A DNA stretch of 64,000 nt from JAAXGX01 sp965221595 (GCA_965221595.1 OZ244900.1:2976001-3040000), one strand, 5' to 3'. Shown: positions 45,806-54,495, counted from the first letter of the stretch. Notes: generated by a model from the letters alone, not told the origin. A program made the numbers and translations.

Positions 45806-47383
45806 CTAGGACGCGGGCTCCGCGCTGCCCGACACCTCGCGGAACATCTCCTCGACCGGCACGATCCGCACCCGCTCCGGGTTGAACCGCACCTCGTAGG
45901 AGACGATGCTCTCGTCCTCGGCAAGTACGTCGTCACCTACCGTGGTGTTGTACGTGGGGGGCGACGGCTCGTTCGCCAGCAGCCGCTCCACCAGGTCCTC
46001 CGCCTCGGCCGTCACGATGGCCACGGCCAGGTTCTCGTACTGCAGATGGCGGCGGATCGCCGCGTTCACGTCCTCCACGGTCAGTTGCGGCAACCGCTGC
46101 CGGATCTCGTCGATCAGATAGCCGGTCTCGTAGAGCCGCGAGTCCATCCGGTAGCCCAGCCGGCGGCTCGCGGTCTGCACGTGGAGCCGCGAGTAGTTGA
46201 TCAGAAAGTCCCGCGTCGCCTCGAAATCCGCCGCGCTCAGGCCGTCGTCGACCAGCACCTGCAGCTCGCGCAGCGCCTGGCGCAGGGCGAAATGGGCGTT
46301 GTGGTGCGGCACCGGCCGAATCCAGATGCTGAAGAACTGCTGCCGACGCGGGATGTTCGGCACCGGAAACCGCGAGCCGCCGGCCTGGATGAAATTCTCG
46401 ATGTACGAGTAGTCGCCGTAGTTGAGGCCGCGCTCGCCGCGCATCTTGTTCATCAGCAGGCCGTTGAACGTGCGGTGTTCCCCGAAGTACGAGTTGGCCA
46501 CGAGCAGGGCATAGAAGTCGTCGTCGGCCCGCGTCAGGGTGAGCGGAAAACCGATGGAGATGGCCGTGGCGACGGCCCGCTTCTCGACCACCAGCAGCTC
46601 GACGCCGGAGAGCGTCCGCGGCACCGGCAGGGGCTCCCGCTCGGCGGGGCCGGGCGGCAGGCCCGCCTGGAGGTCGGCCTCGACCTGCTGCAGAAAGCCG
46701 GCCGGATAGCCCCCGGCGGCGCCGACGAGGAAGTTGTCGCGCGTGTAGCGGCGGGCGTGGAAGTCGCGGACGTCGTCCAGCGTGACAGCGTCCAGGCCCC
46801 GCTCGGTCCCCAGCTCGGGCGCTTCGTAGGGATGCCCTCGATACAGCAGCGTGTTGAGCGCCTGCTTCCCGAGCTCCTCGTCGTTGGTGCCGCGCAGCGT
46901 GGCGACCACACCGTTCCTGAGCTGCTCGCGGTTCCGGGCGAAGTCGGCCTCATCGAAGCGCGGCGACACGATGAGGTCGCGGACGATGCCGTAGAACGGT
47001 TCCAGGTAGTCACGGTGGACGTTGGCGACGACCGTCGTCAGCTCCTTGTCGTAGCGGACCGCGATGGCGGCCGACCAGGGATACAGCGTGCGGGTCAGCT
47101 CCTCGTAGCTCAGCGCGCCGGTGCCGCCCTGGCCGATCATCAGCGCCGTGAGTGCATTGAGGCCGTTCTTGCCTGGTGGATCGTCGACCGATCCGGTGCG
47201 AAAAGCGATCCGCAGGGTGACGAGCGGCGCGTCGCGCGCGGGGAGTCCGACGCTCGTGGGTGACGACTCCTCGGACGCCGGATCCGCACAACCCGCGCCC
47301 GCCGCGCACAGCGCGGCGAGGACCGCGCCGCACACCCATCCAGCAGCCCGTGGTCGAACCCTGCGTCGCACCGAGCTAGTCAT
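45806..47383 (-). CDS. Inactive M16-family peptidase homologue, lipoprotein
   Basis: 525 residues. Lipobox GAGC, then an M16 fold. The position of the inverted zinc motif HxxEH is occupied by GKNGLNALTALMIGQGG, so no zinc site remains; the C-terminal half keeps the substrate-binding features (RGERGLNYGDYSY, the R/Y element of M16 partners). It should be the non-catalytic partner of the active M16 protein whose gene overlaps its start by 8 bp. The first residues are encoded by a fragment of the dispersed repeat (copy D). Confidence 0.85.
   Translation of the reverse strand: MTSSVRRRVRPRAAGWVCGAVLAALCAAGAGCADPASEESSPTSVGLPARDAPLVTLRIAFRTGSVDDPPGKNGLNALTALMIGQGGTGALSYEELTRTLYPWSAAIAVRYDKELTTVVANVHRDYLEPFYGIVRDLIVSPRFDEADFARNREQLRNGVVATLRGTNDEELGKQALNTLLYRGHPYEAPELGTERGLDAVTLDDVRDFHARRYTRDNFLVGAAGGYPAGFLQQVEADLQAGLPPGPAEREPLPVPRTLSGVELLVVEKRAVATAISIGFPLTLTRADDDFYALLVANSYFGEHRTFNGLLMNKMRGERGLNYGDYSYIENFIQAGGSRFPVPNIPRRQQFFSIWIRPVPHHNAHFALRQALRELQVLVDDGLSAADFEATRDFLINYSRLHVQTASRRLGYRMDSRLYETGYLIDEIRQRLPQLTVEDVNAAIRRHLQYENLAVAIVTAEAEDLVERLLANEPSPPTYNTTVGDDVLAEDESIVSYEVRFNPERVRIVPVEEMFREVSGSAEPAS
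47342..47375. repeat. dispersed repeat, copy D (about 34 bp, inside coding sequence)
   Basis: AGCAGCCCGTGGT...GCACCGAGC on the plus strand, about four differences from copy A. It is inverted relative to the local genes and translated as part of the signal region of the inactive M16 protein (residues about 3-14). Confidence 0.65.
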
Positions 47384-48716
47384 CGGCGTCCTCCTGCCGC
47401 AGCGTGACCACGGTCCGGTTCGTCTCGGGAAAGTACGTGGTGGCCACGTGCTGGATGTCGTCCGGCGTCACGGCGTCGTAGAGCTGGTACACCCGGTTGA
47501 CCGTTTCCGGGTCGCCGGTCAGTTGCAGGTAGTGGGCGAGCGTCTCGGCCACGTCGCCCGGGTTGTCCAGGCCCATGGCGAACCGGTATCGCATGTGCGA
47601 CTTGGTAGCGGCCAGCACGCCCTCGTCCACCGGCTCGACCTTCAGACGCTCGATCTCCGCGAGGATGGCGTCGCGCACGTAGTCGACGCGGGCGGGATCG
47701 GTCACCCGGGCGATGACCGTGAACAGGGGCGGGTCGCGCTGGTCGACCGCGCCGCCCGCCAGCACGTCGACGACCTGCTCCTCCAGGTACAGCTTGCGGA
47801 ACAGCGGCGAGGTCTCCGCGAACAGCAGCTGCGACAGGACGTCGAGCGCGGGCATGTCGATAGTCTGGTCCGAGAACGCCGGCGCGTGATAGCCGAGCAT
47901 GAGAAACGGCAGGGTCGGATTGGGCCAGGTCACGTCGTCGCCACGCTCGCGGGTCTGGGGCGGCTCCACGGGAATCTGCGGCTCGAAGTCTCCGGGTTGC
48001 CACGCGCCGTAGTACTGCTCGATCAACCGCTCGAGCGCGCCGCTATCGACGTCGCCGACGACCACGATGAAGCTGTTGTTCGGCCGGTAGTAGCGATCGT
48101 AGAACTCCAGGCTGTAGTCGTAGTTGTCGGGCATCGCCTGGATGTCGGCCAGCAGCCCGATGGTCGTGTGCTTGTACGGGTGGAACAGGAAGGCGCGGTC
48201 GTGCAGGCGCTCACGAAGCAGCGCGACCGGGTTCGAGAAGTTGAGGTTGTACTCGCCGAGGATGGCCCCGGCCTCCGTCCGGAAGTCGGCTTCGGAGTAC
48301 TGCAGGTTGAGGAACCGATCGGACTCGATCTCGATGATCGTCTCCAGTGCGTCGGCGCTCGCCACGATGTGGTAGGCCGTCCAGTCGTTGGTGGTGAATG
48401 CGTTCGAGTCGGCCCCCATCTGCTTGATGACAGCGTTGTAGGCCTCGGTGGGGTAGCGCTCCGTGCCGCGAAACATCATGTGCTCGAAGAAATGCGCGTA
48501 GCCGGAGAACCCCGGCTCCACCTCGTTGCGCGACCCGGCGCGCACCACCGTGTAGTACGCCATGATGCCGGGGCTGTCGTACTCGACGCTGAACACGCGC
48601 AACCCGTTGTCCAACTCGAAGACCGACACCGGGAACGGAAAGACATCGTCCGCCTGCTGCCCGCCGCACGCACCGAGCGTGACGACGAGCGCCATCCCCA
48701 CGACCCCTCTGCTCAT
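47376..48716 (-). CDS. Active M16-family zinc metallopeptidase, lipoprotein
   Basis: 446 residues. Lipobox LGAC (Cys17) and inverted zinc motif HFFEH (75-79) in SGYAHFFEHMMFRGT, followed by the family segment AFTTNDWTAYH and a downstream glutamate-rich helix (TEAGAILGEYN) supplying the third ligand. Degrades peptides in the periplasm, probably as a heterodimer with the zinc-less homologue encoded next. GGAGGG lies five bases before the ATG; long upstream open frame ignored for lack of support. Confidence 0.9.
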   Translation of the reverse strand: MSRGVVGMALVVTLGACGGQQADDVFPFPVSVFELDNGLRVFSVEYDSPGIMAYYTVVRAGSRNEVEPGFSGYAHFFEHMMFRGTERYPTEAYNAVIKQMGADSNAFTTNDWTAYHIVASADALETIIEIESDRFLNLQYSEADFRTEAGAILGEYNLNFSNPVALLRERLHDRAFLFHPYKHTTIGLLADIQAMPDNYDYSLEFYDRYYRPNNSFIVVVGDVDSGALERLIEQYYGAWQPGDFEPQIPVEPPQTRERGDDVTWPNPTLPFLMLGYHAPAFSDQTIDMPALDVLSQLLFAETSPLFRKLYLEEQVVDVLAGGAVDQRDPPLFTVIARVTDPARVDYVRDAILAEIERLKVEPVDEGVLAATKSHMRYRFAMGLDNPGDVAETLAHYLQLTGDPETVNRVYQLYDAVTPDDIQHVATTYFPETNRTVVTLRQEDADD

Positions 48717-48766
48717 GCGCACCCTCCGGCCGGCGCCCGTCCCAGGCGGCGGCGCCGTCTCTTGAA

Positions 48767-48780
48767 CCGCACCGGTGCGG
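48767..48780. promoter_or_regulatory. 14 bp palindrome in the M16/PEGA divergent gap
   Basis: CCGCACCGGTGCGG, perfectly self-complementary, 51 bases from the M16 start in a 243 bp gap. Could be an operator for either gene. Nothing else is recognised in this gap. Confidence 0.35.
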
Positions 48781-48959
48781 CAGCCCCCCCGGCACGGCAC
48801 CGGCCTCCGTGTCGCCTGGACTGGACACGAGCGACCTGTAAACGCGACACTCGGCCTGTCCACCGTCGCCGTCCTGCCGGCATTCGGGGCCAGGACCGCC
48901 CGCGCAAAGCTGGCACGACCCATGCTAATGGACATCGTGGCGGGCGCAAGGAGTTGATT

Positions 48960-49994
48960 ATGTACCGACTGACCCTTCCGGCGGTGGTGATGATTGCGAT
49001 GACGACGGGGGCGATGCCCGAGCCGGCGGTCGGCGAGCCGCAGCGCGCCCGCGCGCGCGGCGGGGACGGCGGCCGGGTGGCGAGCGCTCCGCGCTCCGCC
49101 CCGCGTGCGGCCCGCCCGCCCGCGCGCCGGGCACCGGCGGCGCGGGCGGGCAGGCCAGCCCCCTCGCGGCCGGCAGCGCGGGCGCCGCAACGCACGCCGG
49201 CGGCGCGGGCCGGGCGGCCGACTCCACCACGCCCCACGGCGCGAGCCGTGCCGCGGCGGGCGCCTGACGCCGCCGCGGGCGGCCGCGTACCACGCGGTAC
49301 CGGCAGCGTACGGCCGCGCGCCGGGCGGGGGCCCGACAGCCCGCGCCCGGAGGCGATCGACCGGGGTGCGCAGGGCCGGCCCGCCGGACGCGTACGGACC
49401 GGGCCCGCACGCCGGGCGCCGGACGACATCGGCGTGTTCGGCCGGGCAGTGCCCCGCCCGGCCCGACCGCGCGTGGCCGCGCCCGGCCGCAGCGGCGTCG
49501 CCTCCCGCGTCGGCATCGACCGCTACCGGCGGGGACCGTATCGCCAGGCACGGTTGCGGCACGGACTCGGCCAACGTTCCCTGTACCACCGGCATGTGCA
49601 TCGGCCGCGATTCTTCTACCCCCGTGTGTACGGCTCGTACTTCTACTTTCCGGGCTACGCGTTCGACCTGCACTACGGCTATCCGTACTACTGGGGTCCG
49701 CGCTGGGGCGGGTACTCGTACTGGCCCTACAACCCGCCGTACTATCCGGCCTACGAGGATCCCTACACCGGCTATCTGCGCCTGAAAGTCAAGCCGCGGG
49801 AGGCGGAGGTGTACGTGGACGGCTACTACGTCGGCCTCGTCGATCACTTCGACGGCGTCTTCCAGCGCCTGCGGCTCCAGGAGGGACCGCACCACGTGGA
49901 AGTCCGGCACCCCGGCTTCCAATCGCTCGAATTGGAGGTGCTCATCGTCGCCCGCAGCAAGGTGACCTACGAGGCGCGCCTCGAACCGCAGTAG
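48960..49994 (+). CDS. Exported PEGA-domain protein with Arg/Pro/Ala-rich region
   Basis: 344 residues. Short signal peptide, then about 150 residues of Ala/Arg/Pro/Gly low complexity. A Tyr-rich segment (FYPRVYGSYFYFPGYAFDLHYGYPYYW, about 220-265) follows, then a C-terminal PEGA domain (GYLRLKVKPREAEVYVDGYYVGLVDHFDG). PEGA domains are thought to be surface or wall-associated. The basic, disordered middle could bind peptidoglycan, LPS or nucleic acid (speculative). AAGGAG is seven bases from the ATG. No partner gene. Confidence 0.8.
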   Translation: MYRLTLPAVVMIAMTTGAMPEPAVGEPQRARARGGDGGRVASAPRSAPRAARPPARRAPAARAGRPAPSRPAARAPQRTPAARAGRPTPPRPTARAVPRRAPDAAAGGRVPRGTGSVRPRAGRGPDSPRPEAIDRGAQGRPAGRVRTGPARRAPDDIGVFGRAVPRPARPRVAAPGRSGVASRVGIDRYRRGPYRQARLRHGLGQRSLYHRHVHRPRFFYPRVYGSYFYFPGYAFDLHYGYPYYWGPRWGGYSYWPYNPPYYPAYEDPYTGYLRLKVKPREAEVYVDGYYVGLVDHFDGVFQRLRLQEGPHHVEVRHPGFQSLELEVLIVARSKVTYEARLEPQ

Positions 49995-50059
49995 TTTCCG
50001 CGTTCACGGGGCTGTGCCGCGAACCCCCGGCGTCCGCTCGCGCGGATTTCCGGCGCCGT

Positions 50060-50078
50060 GCGCGCCCTACGGGCGCGC
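50060..50078. terminator. hairpin with a stop codon in the loop, between convergent genes
   Basis: GCGCGCCC-TAC-GGGCGCGC, perfect 8 bp stem. Its three-base loop belongs to the TAG stop of the DUF2007 gene. Probable bidirectional terminator. Confidence 0.5.
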
Positions 50079-50411
50079 CGCGCCGCACCGCCAGCAGTCG
50101 CTGAACTGGGCCTCGAGGTGCTCACCGCAGGCAGCACAGGTCCAGTCGCCGCCCCCGGCTCCGGACAGCTCGCCACCCCGGCCCGTTCCGGCCTGGTATT
50201 CGTTCGCGATCGCGAGCGCCCTGGCGAAGTGCTCGTCGTCGAGCACCCAGACGGAGGGCCGGGTCTCCACGTGAAACAGCCCGCCGCCCTGGAGCGGCAC
50301 GAAGTCGTCGCCCCGGACCACGACCCGGATGCCCTCCGACTCGAGCAGTCCCCGCAGCAGATGCGCGTCCCCGGGACCGCGGGCGACGTACACCTTCCTG
50401 AGATCGGCCAT
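50067..50411 (-). CDS. DUF2007 domain protein with C-terminal zinc ribbon
   Basis: 114 residues. MADLRKVYVARGPGDAHLLRGLLESEGIRVVVRGDD is a DUF2007 (signal-transducing/PII-like fold) N-terminus. The C-terminus has two CxxC pairs (WTCAACGEHL, DCWRCGAARP) forming a RanBP2/rubredoxin-like zinc ribbon. Role unknown; possibly a small regulatory adapter. Divergent from bioB with 59 bp between starts. Confidence 0.75.
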   Translation of the reverse strand: MADLRKVYVARGPGDAHLLRGLLESEGIRVVVRGDDFVPLQGGGLFHVETRPSVWVLDDEHFARALAIANEYQAGTGRGGELSGAGGGDWTCAACGEHLEAQFSDCWRCGAARP

Positions 50412-50470
50412 CGCTGCCCGCGAGGGTACCAGACCGCCGCCCCGTGCGCCCGTGCTAACCTTAATTTGTC

Positions 50471-51496
50471 GTGTCATCCGAGCCCTGCGCCGACCCGCCT
50501 GCCGCCCTGCGCCGCGACGACGTGGAGGCGCTCTACAGCCGCGGTCTGCTCGAGCTCGTATTCGACGCCGCCGCGGTCCACCGGCGCGCCCAGAATCCGG
50601 CGGAGGTGCAGTGTGCGTCGCTGCTGAGCGTGAAGACGGGGGGCTGTCCCGAGAACTGCGCGTACTGCCCCCAGTCGGCACACTCTCGCACGGGCGTGGA
50701 GGCCGCGCCGCTCATGCCGGTCGAGGCAGTCGTCGAGGCCGCCCGGTCCGCCCGGGCAGGCGGTGCAGACCGTTTCTGCCTCGGCGCGGCGTGGCGCGAG
50801 GTACACGACGGGCCCGAATTCGATCGCATCCTGGCCATGGTCCGTGCGATCAAGGACACCGGCCTCGAGACCTGCGCAACACTGGGCATGCTCAGCGGCC
50901 CGCAGGCCGTCCGCCTGCGCGAGGCCGGGCTCGACTACTACAACCACAATCTCGACACGGGCCGGGCGTTCTACTCGCACATCGTGACCACGCGCTGCTA
51001 CGACGACCGCCTGCGAACGTTGGCGGCCGTCCGCGAAGCCGGCCTGAAGGTCTGCTGCGGCGGCATCCTGGGCATGGGCGAGAGCCACGACGACCGCATC
51101 GACCTGCTCTGCGCCCTGGCGGGGCAGACGCCGGCGCCCGAGAGCGTGCCGATCAACGCCCTCGTCGCCGTCGAGGGCACGCCGCTTGCCGACCGGCCGC
51201 CGGTGCCCTGGGACGACCTCGTGCGCGTCGTCGCCACGGCCCGCATTCTGATGCCGCACGCCAGGATCCGGCTCAGCGCGGGCAGATTGCAGATGAGCGA
51301 TACGCTGCAGGCGCTCTGCTTCCTGGCGGGCGCGAACTCGATCTTTCTGGGCGACCGCCTCCTGACGACCCCCAACGCCGACGCGGGCGACGATTTCGCG
51401 TTGCTGGGGCGTCTGGGGCTGCACGCGGTGCAGCCGCGTGCAGCCGGGCGGGCGGCTTCGGATGCGCGGTACGACGACAAGGAGGTCACCTCGTGA
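50471..51496 (+). CDS. bioB: Biotin synthase
   Basis: Radical-SAM enzyme that inserts sulfur into dethiobiotin. 341 residues. Radical-SAM cysteines C59-P-E-N-C63-A-Y-C66 in TGGCPENCAYCPQS, and the family segments YYNHNLDTGRAFYSHIVTT, GILGMGESHDDRID, PINALVAVEGTPL and ARIRLSAGR are all conserved. Start is GTG. It is separated from and opposite to the bioFDA genes downstream, with an unknown exported protein coupled to its 3' end (GTGA overlap). Confidence 0.96.
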   Translation: MSSEPCADPPAALRRDDVEALYSRGLLELVFDAAAVHRRAQNPAEVQCASLLSVKTGGCPENCAYCPQSAHSRTGVEAAPLMPVEAVVEAARSARAGGADRFCLGAAWREVHDGPEFDRILAMVRAIKDTGLETCATLGMLSGPQAVRLREAGLDYYNHNLDTGRAFYSHIVTTRCYDDRLRTLAAVREAGLKVCCGGILGMGESHDDRIDLLCALAGQTPAPESVPINALVAVEGTPLADRPPVPWDDLVRVVATARILMPHARIRLSAGRLQMSDTLQALCFLAGANSIFLGDRLLTTPNADAGDDFALLGRLGLHAVQPRAAGRAASDARYDDKEVTS

Positions 51497-52437
51497 ACAT
51501 GATTCCCCTGCATTCTGATCGCCACCGGGCAGCGGCCCTGGCCCTCGCCGCCCTGCTGGGCGTCGCCGCCGCGGCCGGCTCCGCCGGTGCGCAGACGCCC
51601 GACGCGGACCGCACGGCTGCGAAGGCCGCGCTGCCGCGCGTGACGGACCTGCCGCCGATCTACCAGCCGGTGGGCAAGATTGCGGGCCGCGGGCCGTTCC
51701 ACGCCGCCGGCGGCCAGGCGACCCCGCGCAAGGACGACGGCAGCCACTACCACGGCTACGACGGCCCCGGCGTCTGGGCCAGCCAGCCCATCGAGACGCG
51801 GACGGACGGTGTCGTGTACGGCGTCGAGGACGGCCACGTGGTCTCTGCCGGCTACCTCCTGCGTCAAGCGGACCTGACCGCCGGCCGGAGCTTCCACGGC
51901 CTGACGCTGCGGGAGCTGGACTTTCCGGCAGCTCACGCCTTCACGACCGACTTCGTACCCGACGAGGTAGCGGGCGACCACCAGTTCCTGCTGCTCTGGC
52001 ACTTCCTGCCGGCCGCCGAGCAGGGGCTGCCGTCCGGTGAACTGCCACCCGTCGAGACGCTCCCGAACCGCTTCACGGTCTACGCCTGCGAGCAGTATCC
52101 CGACGACTTCTGCCCGGGCATGGGACGCCACTACACAGACCTGTCCAAACCGGGCGGACGGCTGCCCAACTCGCCCGGAGACGACGGCGTCATCTACGGC
52201 GAGGCGGCCGGCAAGCTCATCTTCATCGAGTACGTGCTGGGACAGGAAGATCTGGCGAACGGGGTCTCCTGGCCGGCGATGCCCCTGCACTACCTGCCCA
52301 TCCCGCCCATCGACAACGCCCACGTACTGCACTTCGGGCGCCCGATGTCGTTGAAGGGACGCTACACCGTGCACATGTATTTCCTGCCGGAGGAAACGTA
52401 CCTGGCCTGGGAGACCGAACCGGCAGTGGCGCCGTAG
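51493..52437 (+). CDS. Unrecognised exported protein with internal duplication
   Basis: 314 residues. Signal peptide ending GSAGAQ (about residue 34). The mature part shows two related units: unit 1 around GSHYHGYD (83) and DGVVYGVEDG (105), and unit 2 around GRHYTDLS (211) and DGVIYGEAAG (231), each followed by a YxLxQxDLxxG segment and ending LLLWHFLP / VHMYFLP. Many His, Asp and aromatic residues and two cysteines (199 and 207) suggest metal or ligand binding. No family recognised. AAGGAGG precedes the GTG, whose codon overlaps the bioB stop, so it is co-translated with bioB. Confidence 0.75.
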   Translation: MNMIPLHSDRHRAAALALAALLGVAAAAGSAGAQTPDADRTAAKAALPRVTDLPPIYQPVGKIAGRGPFHAAGGQATPRKDDGSHYHGYDGPGVWASQPIETRTDGVVYGVEDGHVVSAGYLLRQADLTAGRSFHGLTLRELDFPAAHAFTTDFVPDEVAGDHQFLLLWHFLPAAEQGLPSGELPPVETLPNRFTVYACEQYPDDFCPGMGRHYTDLSKPGGRLPNSPGDDGVIYGEAAGKLIFIEYVLGQEDLANGVSWPAMPLHYLPIPPIDNAHVLHFGRPMSLKGRYTVHMYFLPEETYLAWETEPAVAP

Positions 52438-52477
52438 CCTCACCTACGCGCCCGGGCGGCGCGCAGGCCAGCCCGCG

Positions 52478-53830
52478 TCAGGGCACGTCGAAGTCGGCGA
52501 GCACCGTGCCGATGGTGTCGAGTGCCCACGCCGCCTCGGCATCGGAGATGACGTAGGGCGGCATGAAGTACAGCACGTTGCCGAGCGGCCGCAGCAGTAG
52601 GCCCTGACGCAGGAACGCGTCGGCCAGCCGTGGCCCGTTGCGATCGAAGTAGCCGCCGTCGGGGTCGTTCTCGCCGGGCCCGCCGCCAGCCACCAGCTCG
52701 ACGGCGCCGACGCCCCCGATTGCGCGGACGTCCCCCACGTGCGGCAGGCTCCGCAACGGCTCGAGACCGGCTGCGAGCTGCGCTTCCAGCCTGCCCACCC
52801 GCTCGAGCACGCCCTCGTCCCGGAACAGATCGAGGCTCGCCACGCCGACGGCGCAGGCCAGGGGGTTGGCGGTGTAGGAATGCCCGTGGAAGAACGCGAG
52901 GCGGCGGTCCTCGCTCAGGAACGCCTCGTAGATGGGCTCGCTGGCGACGGTTGCCGCCAGCGGCAGGTAGCCGGCGGTCAGCCCCTTGGACAGGCAGATG
53001 ATGTCGGGTGCGACCTGCGCATGCTCGCAGGCGAACATCCGCCCCGTCCGGCCGAAGCCCGTCAACACCTCGTCGGCGATCATGAGCGTGCCGTACTGGT
53101 CGCATAGCGCACGCACACCGGCCAGGAACTCCTGCGGCCAGACGATCATGCCGCCCACTCCCTGCAGCATCGGCTCCACAATCACGCCAGCCGCGCGCGG
53201 CCCGAGCTCCGCGAGCCGCGCTTCGAGACCGGCCAGGCAGTCGATGCGGCAGTGCGCCCGGTCGAGGCCCACCGGGCAGTGGTAGCAGTAGGGGTCGTCG
53301 ACCCGCACCACCGGAAACAGCAACGGCTGGAACGGCGCCGTGAAACTCGAAGCCGCGCTCACCGACATCGCGCCGACCGTGTCGCCGTGGTAGGCATGGT
53401 CGAGCGCGATGAACGTCCGCCGCTCCGGTTCGCCCCGGTTCTGCCAGTACTGCCAGGCCAGCTTGAGCGCCACTTCGACCGCGGTCGAGCCGTTGTCCGA
53501 GTAGAAGACGCGCGTGAGGCCAGCGGGCAGCAGCGCCACCAGCCGCTCGGCCAGCTCCACGGCCGGCGGGTGCGTGCAGCCCGCGAAGATCACGTGCTCG
53601 AGCTCGTCCGCCTGACGTGCAAGTGCCGCGTTCAGCGCCGGATGGGCGTGCCCGTGAATGTTGACCCACCACGACGACACGCCGTCGAGGACCCGGCGGC
53701 CGTCCGCGGTGTAGAGATACACGCCCGCGCCGCGCACCACCTCCAGCGGCGGCGGCTCGTTCAGCATCTGGGTATAGGGGTGCCACAGACACGCCTGGTC
53801 GCGCGCTGCGAGATTATCGTGCACCGTCAT
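52478..53830 (-). CDS. bioA: Adenosylmethionine-8-amino-7-oxononanoate aminotransferase
   Basis: PLP enzyme making 7,8-diaminopelargonate from KAPA with SAM as amino donor. 450 residues. WHPYTQM at the N-terminus, DGVSSWWVNIHGHAHP, the cofactor segment FYSDNGSTAVEVALK, DEVLTGFGRTG and the Schiff-base lysine in LSKGLTAGYLPLAAT are all diagnostic of BioA. Start ATG 53830 overlaps the bioD stop (ATGA) and has GGAG upstream; a GTG at 53839 is the alternative. Last gene of bioF-bioD-bioA. Confidence 0.96.
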   Translation of the reverse strand: MTVHDNLAARDQACLWHPYTQMLNEPPPLEVVRGAGVYLYTADGRRVLDGVSSWWVNIHGHAHPALNAALARQADELEHVIFAGCTHPPAVELAERLVALLPAGLTRVFYSDNGSTAVEVALKLAWQYWQNRGEPERRTFIALDHAYHGDTVGAMSVSAASSFTAPFQPLLFPVVRVDDPYCYHCPVGLDRAHCRIDCLAGLEARLAELGPRAAGVIVEPMLQGVGGMIVWPQEFLAGVRALCDQYGTLMIADEVLTGFGRTGRMFACEHAQVAPDIICLSKGLTAGYLPLAATVASEPIYEAFLSEDRRLAFFHGHSYTANPLACAVGVASLDLFRDEGVLERVGRLEAQLAAGLEPLRSLPHVGDVRAIGGVGAVELVAGGGPGENDPDGGYFDRNGPRLADAFLRQGLLLRPLGNVLYFMPPYVISDAEAAWALDTIGTVLADFDVP

Positions 53831-54495
53831 GCGAGCCACTCCCCCAGCCGCGCCTGCGGGTCGAGCTCGCGCGGCGCCCAGTCCGCCAGGGCGGGTGCGG
53901 ACACGCGCTCGAAGCGTGGCATCTCCCCCAGGACGGCAACGCGTCCGTAGTCCTCGATGGCGGCCCGGTTGTGTCGGTCCGGCTCACCGACCATGACGAC
54001 GCCGGCCACCGGCACGGACCGCTCACGCAGACAGGCCAGCGTGAGCAGGGTATGGTTGATCGTCCCCAGCGAGCTGCGCGCCACAACCAGCGCGGCCAGC
54101 CCCAGCGCGCCGATCAGATCGACCATCAGGATCGAGCGGTTGATGGGCACGAGCACCCCGCCCGCGCCTTCGATGATCCAGGTGCCGGCGGGCGGATCGG
54201 CAGCGCAGCGCGCGAGCAGCGGCGCCACGTCGATCTCGGTGCCGGCCAGGGCAGCCGCCAGGTGCGGCGACACCGGCTCCGGCAGTCGGACGCCCTCGTC
54301 GACGATCCCGGCCGCGACGCCCACGGTCAGCCGCCGCACCTCGGCCGTGTCGTCGTCCCGCGGCGGGCCGGTCTGGATTGGTTTCCAGTAGCGCGGCGGC
54401 GCGGGCCCACCGCCGTAGCGGTGCAGCAGCGCCGCCGCGACGACGGTCTTGCCCACGCCGGTGTCGGTGCCGGTCACGAACAGGCCGCGGCGCAC
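53827..54495 (-). CDS. bioD: Dethiobiotin synthetase
   Basis: ATP-dependent carboxylation of diaminopelargonate to dethiobiotin. 222 residues. P-loop GTDTGVGKT (9-17), YWKPIQTG with the catalytic lysine, and EGAGGVLVPIN are intact. Begins with GTG inside the last 22 bases of bioF and ends inside the bioA start, so the three genes are tightly coupled. Confidence 0.96.
   Translation of the reverse strand: MRRGLFVTGTDTGVGKTVVAAALLHRYGGGPAPPRYWKPIQTGPPRDDDTAEVRRLTVGVAAGIVDEGVRLPEPVSPHLAAALAGTEIDVAPLLARCAADPPAGTWIIEGAGGVLVPINRSILMVDLIGALGLAALVVARSSLGTINHTLLTLACLRERSVPVAGVVMVGEPDRHNRAAIEDYGRVAVLGEMPRFERVSAPALADWAPRELDPQARLGEWLA

Noticed and set aside
48775..48957. 60-codon plus-strand frame upstream of the PEGA gene
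   Set aside because: GTG start without ribosome site and no conserved pattern; more likely leader or regulatory DNA.
47121..48959. Long plus-strand extension upstream of the PEGA gene
   Set aside because: Runs antisense through the M16 gene; the ATG at 48960 has a good ribosome site and signal peptide.
50440..50480. Possible BirA biotin operator before bioB
   Set aside because: The AT-rich TAACCTTAATTTGTC lacks the required inverted TGTAAAC/GTTTACA-type symmetry.
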